A program made the translations under genes and the position numbers. From contig JAWZYU010000697.1 in the NCBI GenBank assembly GCA_038380435.1, positions 1 to 64,000 of the forward strand: DNA of 64,000 bases, given 5' to 3'. This document shows, one piece after another, positions 12,491 to 24,400 of the stretch (positions are counted from its first letter, which is position 1; each line of letters opens with the position of its first letter). The notes under the pieces were generated by a model. It had not been told where the DNA came from and made no database searches. It was given only the letters and a program-made list of their open reading frames with translations. The DNA comes from Ryuthela nishihirai (lineage: Eukaryota; Arthropoda; Arachnida; Araneae; Heptathelidae).

Positions 12491-13410
12491 ATTTATCATT
12501 CACCCATTTTTTTATCTCATGTCCTCCCGGCAAGAGAGGTCATAAATCTCAAGCCTGGTGGATCCCATTTAGGGTGTATGGAAGATTTGTAGACCAGAAA
12601 TGACACACTTAATTTTATTAATAGATTATGTAGCAGTGGATGGTATTTTTAACTGCTTGTCATTCGGCCCCTGGGATAGGGTGTTAGGGGTTTCCCTTCC
12701 TAAAAAGTAAATGGACACCAAACCTTAAATCCCCTACATTCTTCAAGAATAAAAATATGAATGAAAAAAAAAAACTTGGTGGTTTCTTGTAGGGGGACAT
12801 GGTCCCCCCCTGCCCCCTTCTTATGATAGCCACTGCCTCCAGGAATTTTGAAAGAACATGACATGTCCTGCTTTTTGCATAAACTTATAACATGTTTTAA
12901 ATTAAAATTAAGGATTTTTTGTTATTTTTCTTATTTAAATTTCTTAAACCCATGACTAGAATAAAATTTACTATTAACCATGAAATAACATACTGCAAAT
13001 GCAAATCGTTAATGCTAAATTAATTCTCTTAAGATTGTTTTATTTCATGAATTGAAAGCATATCCCCCTTTTTTCTCCAATTCTACCCTTTCTGTCCTAC
13101 TTTAAGAACACTGGCATCTGGTATCTCTATACTAGAGTGATCTGTCATATCTTAACCTGTTTTAATTAAATTTTGGAGTCAATATTTTGTAGCCTGTTAA
13201 ATATTCCAGCGTTCATAACGCTATGAATATTGAACGAATATTGTTTAAAATCGAAATTTAAGTAGATTTAATTGCGATCTTTAAATTTATCTTTTTACAT
13301 ATTTTCTTTAAAAAATCATATTGAAGAAGTTATTTGAGATTTTCTATTGAGGTAACATGGAACTGTTTCCATATTTCTCTGTGTCCTCTAGTGAGAAAGG
13401 TTACATTATT
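12491..13410. other. Gene-free stretch
   Basis: AT-rich. Segments near 12510-12620 and 12660-12850 have moderate GC and may be repeat debris, but I recognise no family. No coding motif. Confidence 0.4.
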
Positions 13411-13414
13411 GGGT

Positions 13415-13660
13415 TTGGAAAGGTCACCTTTGGTGTGGGGGAATATAGTGCCCTGTGCAGGAAGCTATACCCTTTGCACTTTAAAGAACACGCTGGATGG
13501 TCTTGAAAAAAGGTTTCGATCTCACTCCTAACAGTTTTCAGTGGATCCCCTTTCCCAATGTTCTCCGAGCCCTTGGGATCTTTGTATCGTGGCCATTTAG
13601 CTCATTTTGCAGCAAAAAGTGCAATTCAGAAGTGAAACAACTCAAAAACAAGTGAATAAA
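13415..13660 (-). repeat. ~300 bp dispersed repeat, minus-strand copy
   Basis: Carries diagnostic words of this family: 'tttaaagaacacgctggatggtcttga', 'cagtggatccc', 'gccatttagctcatttt', and an end resembling 'aagtgaaacaac'. Compare 27194, 31420, 33140, 34110 and 51449. No coding capacity. Confidence 0.7.
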
Positions 13661-14690
13661 TTCTCAGAGTCGAACTCAGCTCATGTGCTCAAGCAAGCAT
13701 TTTACTTCCTGGTTGTTCTTAAAGTAATGCAATCTATTGGATAACAAAAACTATCTTAAGTACGTTCTCTCTGAGATTAACAGCTTTGTGCAGTTCTTAG
13801 CAAAAAAATCAGTGCCAACCATGTAATCATTGCATTAAAAATAAATTTAAACCTTTTCTCCTGTTCTTGACCCTTAATAGTTTATTATTTTAATTGTCTC
13901 CAATTTTCAGTCCCTTTTTTTATTATTCTACAATCATTTTTTTAATGCCAATGTGTATATTTTGCATTTCACATATTGTAAATATTTTTTGAATATTTTT
14001 TGTTTCGTTTTTTGCAAGTCATTTTGTTTTTAAATGCACCGCTGTTCATAATTTAAGGAAGTTGAACCAAATTATAAATATCTCAATAAATCCTTTTTGG
14101 ATTTTTACGAGATTCCAAAATATTTCAGAGGATATTTATCCTGAAGTATCCCACATTCAGCGGTTATTTAATTTGCATTCTGAGTCCGAAAAACTCTGCG
14201 TGATGCAAATTAATCTCTCGATAAAAGCAGATTCAGGAAAGGACATCATTCCCTCTCCCTAACTGCAAGGCGCAATAGAATGATGTGAGCGCGCCAATTT
14301 GCATCGGAGCTCTGATCTGCCACAAGAAGGACAGTATCCAGAGTAATTGTGTCCTGACGTCTTCAAAAAAGAGGGTTATATGCTAGAAGACCTATAGTGT
14401 GCATACCACTAACCACAGCTCATCAGGGTATGACTGGAATGACACACATAAACACATCTATTGAACCAATCATCAATGGGGGCAGGTTCTATTTTCGTAT
14501 TTATTACGATATAGCATAAGTAGTGATTCACGGCGCCTATGGATCTCGAGACAATGTGAGACACCTTATCACCCCCTGAATATCGTGGAAACAGACCGTT
14601 TTGTTGGGAGAGTGATTTTTTTTTCTGGGGAGAGATATCGCTCTCAATGACCGTATTGACTTGCATGTTTTCTCAGGAGGAGTCTAACTG
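13661..14690. other. Gene-free stretch
   Basis: AT-rich, no recognisable gene. The part from about 14270 has higher GC and leads into the Tc1 relic, so it may be the degraded 5' part of that transposon. Confidence 0.4.
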
Positions 14691-14699
14691 CAGGCAGTT

Positions 14700-15010
14700 A
14701 AAATCTTTCCTGTCTCAGATAAGGCTCTAGGAGACGAGATCCTAGAACCTTTTGTGAGACTTTCTAGAGATTCCATTTGGTCAGATTTCATTTTTATGGA
14801 TGATAACGCTCGTACACATAGAGCTTGGATAGTGGAAGAATACCTTGAGAGTGAAGATATCCAGAGAATGACTTGGCTAGTGAAATCTGAAGACCTAAAT
14901 CCCATTGAACATGCATGGGATGCTTTGGGAAGACGAGTTGCAAGTCGTCGATCTCTCCAAGGACTCTTCGTGAGCTGAGAAATGCTCTTATAGAGGAGTG
15001 GATTTTGCTG
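14700..15010 (+). pseudogene. Tc1-like transposase C-terminal fragment
   Basis: DDE-type transposase remnant. The piece 14754-14978 shows FIFMDDNARTHRA, containing the second catalytic Asp, and SEDLNPIEHAWDALGRRV, equivalent to the PDLNPIEHVWD motif with the third acidic residue. These are hallmarks of Tc1/mariner enzymes that cut and paste DNA at TA sites. The reading frame shifts both upstream and after 14978, the N-terminal DNA-binding part is missing, and the copy is inactive. Confidence 0.85.
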
Positions 15011-16660
15011 CCCTTTGCATTGTTGGATCATGGCCCCCAAAAGGGGGAGGCTGACAGGGCTCTAGCCTGGGGGCCCGGGATTAGGGGGTGGGTCGGCGTG
15101 GCGGGTCGGCCAGCTAAGTGAGATGAACAGAAGACAAAAACGACTTTATAAAATATTGACTTTTGTTTTGTCCATCCAACTAAAATTATTTTATTAGGCA
15201 CATTACATTATTCTCTCATCATACCGACTTTTTGTTTCGTCTTTGTGATTTGTCGCCATTCATACTCAATTTTGTACATCGAAAATGATTTAGCTAAGCA
15301 AGTTGATTGTACTGAAGTTATTGAAAAATTTGCGACGACCAAAGCTAGAAAATACAGTTTGAGATAATTTTTGATATTATTGTAAGTTTTTATTATGTAA
15401 ATCCATATAGTTTTTTTTTAATAAATATAAATATTACTTTTGTATCATCATTTAAACTGACTTATCCTAAATCCTGTAGAGCAGCACACTGCCCTTAACC
15501 TTAGCGTAGGTAGGGGAGCCCGCCAAAGAACCTGGCCTGGGATTCCACTTCAGGATGTAGAGGCCCTGTGTTGGATAACTTTGTTAGAAGCACGAGGGCT
15601 TACTATGCAAGCTGTATTGCTCTTAGGATTAATCATGTTCCTTACTGAATAATGTGAACTTCGACATATCCAATGATCTATAACTTTTCATAATTGGAAA
15701 AGTTTTCCGATGTATTCTTTGATTAGAAATTTAATAATATAATTGGACAAGTATTCCGATATATTCTTGATTCAAATGTAAATGCTAATGTAATGTTAAA
15801 TATTTTCTAAAATTTTCCTTAATTGTAAAACAGGATTTCTTCAGCTATTTGCATTTTTGTTCAATTTCCTTAAAATACGAACAGCAGTGTATTTCAGTTT
15901 TAATTGATCACAAAAATTGAGTTTTTTTTCGATAAGTAAATGAAGAAAGGAAAATAGTGAAAGAAAATTTTTCGAAGAAGGGAAAGAGCATGACGATTTC
16001 AGATGATCAGAAGAGGAGGGGGGGGGAGAGAAAAATGTTAAGAATCAGTGAAATTTCCTACAGATTTATATATTATTTATTATAAAATCGCAAGTGAAGC
16101 CACTGATGTAGTAAATATAACAAATACAATCAGATAGGTAATGCTCCTGTGAACTAATGACAATTGACCAGTTACGTCTTTCTCCTGCTCTTCCTACTGA
16201 GTTATCCTAAGTCTAGCGACATCTTGTTACTGGGGCGACTATCATCATCGTCTTATTAAATATTAGGCGTAATTCCGGGCGGGTGGGGGAACAAACGAAC
16301 TGGCGAGCACGTATGATATCATCAGTAGTAGAAATTGGGAGTTTCCCGGTGGTTCCCCGGCTATTTGAGTGAACAGTCCCAAATTACCTCATAGTTCTGA
16401 TCATTTTGGGGTAACATATCAGATTCCTAGCTGCCGTGCGCAGGGAGTGATTCCTCGAAAATCGTTCGAGATTTCTTGGCCACTGCCGTCACCTACTTCG
16501 TAAATGGAGTTGTGAGCTGAAAATTAAGTTATCAATCGACGTACGTTTGGCGCCAAGCTTTTCGTGGGAATTTACTGTAGTGATAGGGAATGAACTTATC
16601 AGTGGGAAGAGTTTTCAATACGTTTCGCGCCAAGGCTTGGGTTTAACTGGCAAATATTGT
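15011..16660. other. Gene-free stretch
   Basis: No recognisable coding sequence. GC-richer patches at 15020-15110 and 16270-16440 have no open frame with known motifs. Confidence 0.4.
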
Positions 16661-16666
16661 TTACAC

Positions 16667-16848
16667 CAGTGGTTCTCAACCTTTTATGCTTCACGTATCC
16701 CCTGGAAATGTGTATGTAACTGGCGTACCCCTTGTATAGATAGATAAAATTTTAGTTATAGTATAACAATGGGAATAAAATACAAATATGTAACATATAT
16801 CTAGCGACTTTTGAGCTCTCACGGCGTACCCCACGTTGAGAACCTCTA
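16667..16848. mobile_element. hAT-like MITE, inverted copy with target duplication
   Basis: Starts cagtggttctcaacctttta and ends cgttgagaacctcta. It is the reverse orientation of the copies at 6755, 35583 and 56685. Flanking octamers gtttacac (16659-16666) and atttacac (16849-16856) match at seven of eight positions, an 8 bp target duplication as expected for hAT transposition. Confidence 0.8.
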
Positions 16849-17092
16849 ATTTACACGATTGGTAGGTATTGTGGCGCCATCTGTTGCTTGGGAACGGAGC
16901 AAACTAACTGTTCTTGAAAAGTATTTATTTTTATGGTCAAACACGCAGAAATTGCCACGAGTGAAAAATTGAATAATAGCAACCTTAAAAACATTGCTGC
17001 AAAGAAAATTTTCGAAAGGCAAAAAAAGTCTCATAATTTTTAGTCTGTGCCACTATAACATAATTTTCAGTACAAAACAATACTGTCAAAAC

Positions 17093-17296
17093 CAGGCAAG
17101 TCAAACATGCGGCCCGCGATACGCATGCGATCCGCCGGGAACTGTTCTGCGGCCCGCCAGATCGTAGAATTGCTCATATCATGAAATGCTCGATCATTTC
17201 ATGATCCTTCCATTTGTTTTTTTTGTTTTGCGGCCCGCGATTTAATATATAATACTTAATATGGCCCTCGGTGGTTAACGAGTTTCAAATGCTTGA
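17093..17296. mobile_element. Second hAT-like MITE family (gcggcccgc type)
   Basis: Left part 'caggcaagtcaaacatgcggcccgcg' and repeated inner 'gcggcccgcg' / 'gcggcccgcc' words with a right part '...gagtttcaaatgcttga' resemble the CAGGGGTGTCAAACTCGCGGCCCGC ends of common hAT-type non-autonomous elements. Termini are diverged and I cannot fix a target duplication. Confidence 0.5.
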
Positions 17297-18328
17297 GATA
17301 GAGCTTGTTGTTATAACTATGGACTCGATTGACTAGGCCTAGAAAAATGAGTTGTGTTCATGTTAATCTATAAAAAATAATGCTTTCAATTAGTACTGTA
17401 GTAAAATATTATTCATTGTCACTATTAAAATGACTTCTAATAATCGTGAATCCAGATTATTTCTATCCAGATCAGGATATAGAAAAGAATAAAGGCGGAT
17501 GGGAGAGAAAAGAATCGAAACTGAAAAAGAGGGGGGGGGGAAAGGGAGAAAACAAAATCTAGCGGAGAAAGAGCGGAAAAAGAGGAGGGACAAAAGATTG
17601 TATTTCCATTATAATATATTGTTTTTCCTTCCTGTTAGAGTTATTAAAAAAAATTCTTGAAAAATGTCCTCCTCCCAGATCCGGAGCTGCTTCTATAGCT
17701 CAGTATCTATTTAAGTTTACAACAAAATTACAATTATTATTATGGATTATTATCACGAGTATTATTATGCAAAATTGACATATTAAGCATGCCTTTTTTT
17801 CGCATCTTAGGGAAGATTTTTAAGCTTTTCGAGCTTCTGAGGTTTTTCAGGGTTTTTGAGGTGATCTTTTAATCATCCCAGGTCTGTTTTTCCCCGTGAG
17901 TTATAGCTTTTCTGAGGTCGTGTTTTCTTTCTCCTATCTACTCTTCTATATTTACGTTCTTTTTAAAAGTTTTTTTCTACATTTAAGTCTTTATAGATTA
18001 AAATTCTATATTTAAGACTTCCGAGTTTTCCCCTCCCCAGACTGAGATTCTTAGATTTTGTGAAGTGGATTTTAATTTTTTCTACATAGTTTTCTACATT
18101 TAAGTTCCTTATCAAAATTGTTTTTTCAACAGTTAAGTGTTTATATATTTAAATCTTCTGAAGTCATTTTCCCCTGAGGTTCTTCGCCGCTTCAGAGTAC
18201 AATCAAATATAAAACTTAGAGTATTAATAGCCTTTAAAATGTTAGAATTTCATCAATTAATAATTCTAGCGAAAAAATTACTAATAATTTATCAATTAAA
18301 ATCTTTGCACGAAATTCAAAGCAATTCC
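17297..18328. other. Gene-free stretch downstream of the GPCR
   Basis: Pyrimidine-rich, with 'ttttctacatttaagt'-like words recurring between 17930 and 18150, possibly an old tandem repeat. No recognisable gene. It lies 3' of the GPCR, which is read leftwards. Confidence 0.4.
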
Positions 18329-18392
18329 TTCCCAGGACCGTTTTGTGACCCACAAAACCGTCCTGGGAAGGGTTTTGTGGTCCACAAAACGG
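18329..18392. repeat. Nested palindromic repeat
   Basis: 'ttcccaggaccgttttgtg' is followed within a base or two by 'cacaaaaccgtcctgggaa', its reverse complement with one mismatch. A second pair, 'ttttgtgg' and 'ccacaaaac', follows directly. It could fold as a strong hairpin in DNA or RNA. It lies about 150 bases beyond the GPCR stop codon. Confidence 0.7.
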
Positions 18393-18538
18393 TTCGGGTT
18401 AAATCCAATAACTTGTTACCCTTATGTAAACGTTTTCTAGTCTTGGCCTGTTGGTAGAGCACTATCCAAACTTCTCTTATAATTAGTGTTGAACTATTGT
18501 ATTTGTACGAGTTTTGTTAATTCAGTCATTTTCACCAC

Positions 18539-19798
18539 TCACATTACTCTCGTTAAAGTTAGACTACCACCAATCATGGACTTTCTTTCTAGTTGCAAAC
18601 GTGAGTCTGGACTCACTTGACTCATTTCGAGGTTATTGTTCACTTTAGTGTGCGGCAAAATACAATTAAATATTTTCTTTGGAGAGAAAATGCTGGTGAA
18701 AGCATCTCTAAATTTTTTGCTCATAGTACAGTAGAGAACGAAATTCACTGCACTATTTATCAGTGATAATAGATCAATCACTTGTAAGAAGTAAAAATGC
18801 ACTTTGTCAAAGAATTTCTTCCCATAGATGCCGGTGAGCAATGCTAAGATTCCTTGTGGAATTTCAGTGACCAGGAATATGAGTAATATTGCGAGAAGCA
18901 TCCTGGTCGTTCTGTAGTTCATTCGATCATTATTATTCCTGTTTTGCATCGCCTTTCTCATTACCTTTGCACGGTATAGAGCCTTGATAAGTGAAATACT
19001 TAGTCCTGTAAGCAGGATGCAAGGAAGAAGTTTAGTAACCAAACTTAAGATCCAAATTGCAATCTTCGTTGTTGTTTGCTGACTACTTCCTCCTTTGTCT
19101 GAGAACCTAACCAAATAGTAAACTTCTCCATTTCGATTTCTTTCGATGATTTTAAGCGTCAGATAGGCAGGTAAACACAATATAATGCAACTAAGATAGG
19201 CACTCAGAATGGCCCACTTAGCTCGCCTCATGGTGCACCAAATCCGACTTTTCAATGGGTAACAAACAGCCAAGAAGCGCCAAATGCCCAAAATTACAGT
19301 CAGCCAATTTGAGATGATGTGACATAAAATGAAACAGTTCTGTTGCAAGAGGTGGAATACAGCCCAAGAATAAGTGTGCTTCCTTTGCCTTGTAGGAAAA
19401 GTACGGATGTAATAATGGATGCTATATGGGAGGTAAGAAATCATTACAAACATGTCAGTAACAGCCAACGCCGTAAGAATAGCAGTAGTTGAAGATATCA
19501 TGTTTTGAGACATAACAATAATGTTGACGATGTTTGAGAGAATGCCAAAGATGCACACGTTTAGGCTCAGGTAACCATGGACAGAAATATATTGCTCGCG
19601 AAAGTTTGAAAAATTGTAACCATAATATGTCTTGGACTGGATTGAAGAGTTAAACGTAGGAGAATGTTCTGGCATAAAGCTTGAGAAATTAAGGAAAGTT
19701 TCCAATGGCTTATCAGCATAGGAGCTGATATTCTGAGAGTTGTTGAAAGAAATTAAAGGCACTAGTTCTGTGAAATTCATTTTTGAGAAAGGAGTCAT
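18539..19798 (-). CDS. Class A peptide GPCR, dmsr-1 / myosuppressin-receptor-like
   Basis: Intact single-exon gene for a 419-residue seven-transmembrane receptor, probably for an RFamide-type neuropeptide at the cell surface. The extracellular N-terminus of about 70 residues has several N-glycosylation sequons (NFT, NIS, NFS, NSS). TM1 lies near residues 76-98, TM2 carries LTALAVTDMFVMISYLPY, TM3 ends in LGIWRFLAVCYPL, TM6 starts TTRMLLAILLIFLVTEIP, and TM7 has INSAVNFVLYCTMSKKFRDAF. The usual DRY at the end of TM3 is IWRF and NPxxY is NSAVNFVLY, both typical of the myosuppressin/dmsr/sex-peptide-receptor-related group. A second ATG at codon 7 is an alternative start. No splice disruption is seen. 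It is the only convincing host gene in the window. Confidence 0.9.
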   Translation of the reverse strand: MTPFSKMNFTELVPLISFNNSQNISSYADKPLETFLNFSSFMPEHSPTFNSSIQSKTYYGYNFSNFREQYISVHGYLSLNVCIFGILSNIVNIIVMSQNMISSTTAILTALAVTDMFVMISYLPYSIHYYIRTFPTRQRKHTYSWAVFHLLQQNCFILCHIISNWLTVILGIWRFLAVCYPLKSRIWCTMRRAKWAILSAYLSCIILCLPAYLTLKIIERNRNGEVYYLVRFSDKGGSSQQTTTKIAIWILSLVTKLLPCILLTGLSISLIKALYRAKVMRKAMQNRNNNDRMNYRTTRMLLAILLIFLVTEIPQGILALLTGIYGKKFFDKVHFYFLQVIDLLSLINSAVNFVLYCTMSKKFRDAFTSIFSPKKIFNCILPHTKVNNNLEMSQVSPDSRLQLERKSMIGGSLTLTRVM

Positions 19799-20700
19799 TC
19801 AAAATAACCGAAAGAATATCGGTTTTAGCAAAAGTTTGGAAATCATTAACAGTTTGTGTCTATGGCAATAATAAAAGTGATGTTCTAAAAACTGTAAATC
19901 TGTTGTATCTATTTGGTGAAATTGTTCAACAACGAAATTTGATTTTCCTCTTCCATGTGGATTCAGAATTTGTTCCATATCTCTATTTGGCCATAAATAA
20001 CTTACGAAAAAAACTAATAATCTCCTTTTTCTTTTCTATAGTTTTTTCGTTATTCTTGTTATGTGAGAATATGTACCAATGTGAGGTTAATAAAGGTCAA
20101 TCCATTACAGATTACTTAACAATTTCTCACAAGTAGTTTATTTTGTATTATGTGTGGTCACATGATGTGCATAGTTCTCTTTGTTGTACGAATACTTGTT
20201 TTTCAGGTATTCGTACAAATTCAAAGAAATAGAGCTAATATTTAAGAAGAAACTAAAGCTCAAAACTTCGGTTTGCAAGTAATCTGAACACTATCTTCAT
20301 TATTTCATATTTCGAGCGATTTTATAGTGATGACGAAACGGGCATCCCTTCTTCGGTCAGTGGAAACACTTTCTAATGTTTGATTAAAAGAGTTATAAAA
20401 TTCTTGAGATTTTGCTATTAGATGATAATCAGTCGCACACTTTGTGCAAATACTTTAATTTCTTCGAAAGATGCATTTTCTTCTTCTGAAAAAAAAAAAG
20501 TGATATTAGAGATATTTTTTAAAATTTCATTCCTATAGTTCTAATAGTTTATAATATTACTTACTAAAATAATACAAGCACTTACATTCAGTAACCTTTT
20601 CATTAGGAAGAGTTCAATATTACGACAAGAAAGTGTCAAATCGAGGCTCTATAAATATCAAAGGTAGGCTTTTAATGATAAAATATGACACAAAAAATCA
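19799..20700. other. Upstream region of the GPCR, no gene seen
   Basis: 5' flank of the minus-strand GPCR and therefore the likely site of its promoter and 5' UTR, but no distinct promoter motif is convincing. A short hairpin, 'ttgtacgaatacttg' then 'caggtattcgtacaa', occurs near 20187-20221. The open frame at 19783-20136 on the plus strand has no family signature. Confidence 0.4.
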
Positions 20701-20714
20701 AATTGGAAATGAGC

Positions 20715-21400
20715 TTGGAATAGCCGCCGTCCGTTGGATGGGTACGTTAAAGAACACGCTGGATGCTCTTGACGGGAGGCTTCTATCTGCCTCCAAACAG
20801 TTGATCAGTTTGGTCACCTTCCCGCAATCTTCTTTGAGTCTTTGGAATATTTGCTAGGTCTTTGATATGAGGGCTATGGGGGGGGGGGGGAGGGGGCAAT
20901 TGACCTGGGTCTAATCTTTTTCGGGGTCTTAAATTATGTGACTATTAATTTTACCTATAAGATAAAGGAAATATTCATTATATATTTCTATTTTACATGA
21001 AGTAAAACAATCAAAATGAAAAAAAGGTTAAGCTAGATTATATTTCTAGCATTGCTCATCTAATCAGTTTATGAATTGGATGGGATTATTTTCCCCTGGC
21101 GCTCTGCCACCCTGTCGACGCTTTGACAAGTTTTCTGTGCTCTAATGTATTAAGTGACATTTTTTGGCGGAAAAAATTCCCCACATTCTCCCATCCTTTT
21201 GAAGGAAGGGATACCCCAAGAACCGTCATACCCCAAGGTCCGTGGAAAAATGGGTTGGGGTCTCAAATATATAAAATGGCTCAGGTTTCAAACCATCTTT
21301 GCAAAACTCCTGGTCCTTATGACCTGGCCTTTAGCCAAATGTGTGCAAAAAGTGTCCTTCAGAGGTAAAACAACGCAAGCCATCCCAACGGACGACCAAA
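20715..21400 (-). repeat. ~300 bp dispersed repeat, broken minus-strand copy
   Basis: Words of the family occur in two blocks. 20720-20870 holds 'gagcttggaatagccgccgtccgttggatggg' and 'gttaaagaacacgctggatg'. 21290-21400 holds 'ggtccttatgacctggcc', 'gtgcaaaaagtg' and 'gaggtaaaacaac'. The central part (about 20880-21200) is unrelated, with a G-run, so the copy has been split by insertion or rearrangement. Confidence 0.6.
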
Positions 21401-24400
21401 GTGAAAATGATAGAGCCTGATTTACACCTCCTGAGCCCAAAGGCACACGAAGTATTAATGACTTCTTCTCAGTGGTGAAAGTAGATTTTATTTCTTATCG
21501 GTACGCTTCAAAGTATAATTATGTGGGGAAAATCACACGCAGGCGATCGCTCCAGTGAAATCATCTTACAGGGGTTAAAAAATTGAAGTGTGTAGCGACG
21601 AAAGTAGAGTGCTCATAGATTTTCTCATTTTCCACATGTTTTCCGCAAAAAAGTGAATGATTTAGGGATTTTTAATGTGAAATAAATATCAGTATATTTC
21701 AATACTTGCTGATTCCGTTGTATTCTTGGATTTCAGTCTTATTGAAAAAAGTAATAATATGATTTAGATGTTTTAAAATTTTTTTCGTACTTAAAGAAAT
21801 TTTTTTTAGAAAGGAAAATTAATGTTTCACTCGATTGTAATTTTGAATACTCAACTTGCATATTTTAAACTCAGAAGCCAAATATAGCATTTCTTTTTAG
21901 AATAACATTTATCAGAGATTTGGAATAGCCTTTAAAATGACATACGGAAATTTCGCCTCTGATTTATCCCCGATAATAGATGCGAAATTGCAGAGTTTCC
22001 GCATCCAAAATGAGGTAGGAAAAGAGTGACTTTTGTAAAAAAAAGTTGCGAGATGATTTTGTTGAGCGCTCTTGTGTGCCAAGCAAATTCATTTAGCTTT
22101 CCACTCCTGTCACGGGTACTATAGGTTGGCCATACCTGCAGTAGAAAAATTAATCATTTCACTTTTACACGTGATATACGTATTTGTTGGCACGCTAGCT
22201 TTACATATGATTTGACCTCAATATAGACCTTGGCTTCACCTTAATGAGAAATATTTAGTGATTCAGCAATGCTAATACCACAGAGTGAAAATGGCAACTA
22301 TTGGGTTAGCCGTGCATGCATGTTTTTACCGTTTGGATCGCATCGCACCCGATATGCAGAAGACCATTGAATCCCAAACCCTCCTATCTCTCATGCTTGC
22401 TTCCTTTCCCCCTTAAAAAGTAGCCGCTAATTGTAAACTGCAACGCCACTCTTCTAGTGGAACTGGCAGAATTCTTTCTGTTCTCTCCTAACTTCAATCC
22501 ACTCTGATAAAAGGTTCCAAGAAACGTAACCTCGCTTTTGTATAATGCAAAACTGCTGGGCTTTTTCTTTCAGTTCTACAGCATTGTTCGTTAAAGCAGA
22601 ATCCAATTCATGCTATAGAATTATTTTTATATCAAATTTATTGTTTGGTGTAATTAAAAAGTTTATAATAATTTTATCAATGTTTCTAAGGAAAAACATC
22701 TTTATCATAAGTTGATAATCATAATTACTTTTTGTTATAATGATTCTGATACTTGGGGATCTGAAACGGCTCGACGTATCTAGTATGTATACAAATATTA
22801 TAAATTCTGATACTGAAGGTTAAATTCCAAGGGATGCAAATGATGAAAAAGAATTAGAGAATTAAATTCTTAGTTGATAATTGTTTTACACCTATCAAAC
22901 AGCTGTTTATCACTGGTCTGATAAAAGCCTGTCGATTTAAGACGTCAGATGACCTATTATGAAAGCGAGATCTTAGCAGAAGGAAAATAGCCATTCCTAT
23001 AGGCTTTCGAATCCAGGTCCGATAAACTTGAAGCGAAGCGTGTAAACCACTTGGTCACAAGGACGATGTCAAGCTCAATAAATTTGATAAATGCTAGTTA
23101 TCAACGACGCAGTTTTTGTTAATTATTTTGAATCTTCTGTGAGCCTTCTTGAACTATCTTCTTTATCATTAGTTATTCATTATTTGAAACTTCTTTTTAC
23201 AGACAACAATTTTGACATGCTGCGTGTCAATATTAACAAATATGCTGAATTCAGTGAAAATGATAGTGGTTATAAAAGTCGAAACTGGTAGTTCAGTATA
23301 AACTGCTGAGGAAATATGAGGAGGATTCATCATTGCAATTGCCTTGAGTATGGGTCTTTTTTGGATGTCGAAAATCTCAGACTACAGGTACGTATTAAGA
23401 GTCAGAGATTTTTCAAAAGCCTTCATTGTTAATATTTAACTCAAACAAACAAAGAAAAAAAGTTTTGGAATATTGTTACTTACAAAGAGAAAATTTACAC
23501 CAATCTGAAGTTTTCTCTTCAAACTCTATAAACAAATTAACTGCACTGAAATAAAAAAACGCAAAAACGTTTTCCCCAGTAGTATATTGGCGACAAGACT
23601 CAGGTGGAAAATATTTTTTGAAGGGGCTATAGACTTATGAGGAGCGACGAGGGAGAAAGTAAAAATTCGATAGAGGTGTAATATCTTATATTTAATATTC
23701 AAATAAACTTATCTAGAGTAAACAAATATAGTTACTTTCTTTTGTTAAAGTTTATAATTAGATAAAAATAAAAAAAAATTAAATTAATATACGCCAAAAT
23801 TCTTTTTTTAAATCTTCCAAATAATTTTAGTCGTAGAGTTTAGGAGTGTGCGTATTCTCTTACTGCGTATGTCTGTGTATACTCTGAATACATGTCTGTT
23901 TAGAACTCGCAGATTTTTAGGAGATGACGAAACAGACCACCAGTTTTTAAAATGGCTAGGAAGGACAACTTAATATTTAAAATTCGTAGCAATATTTCCT
24001 GCTTTAAAAGTAAGGGAGGTGTGTTAAGCAAAAATTATGTAAAAAAAATGATGTGCCAACTTTTGTGGGACAATAAAATTAAAAGAACGTGCATTAGTTC
24101 TTTTATTATGGCTACTCCAGTAGCGTAATGTAAGGTGATTAATTGATAAAACTAATTTTAAAAAATCTGATTTTCCATGATTTTATATAAAAAATTCTCC
24201 CCCTTCAAACTCATTACTTAAATTTGGAGAAACATGTGCCCCATCGCCCCCCATTCAACTGTCTTCCGTTATTCCCAAAAATGTTTAGAATTTTCAATTC
24301 AGCAGAATATAAAAAAAATATATATTTTGAAAACGAAATTTTTAAAACCCCAAGTACACACTGCTTTGCAATGGATTTCAACGTTTAAGTCAGTTCATAT

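Noticed and set aside
14409..14666. Minus-strand open frame beside the Tc1 relic
   Set aside because: No family motif, and it faces a transposase relic on the other strand; likely a shadow.
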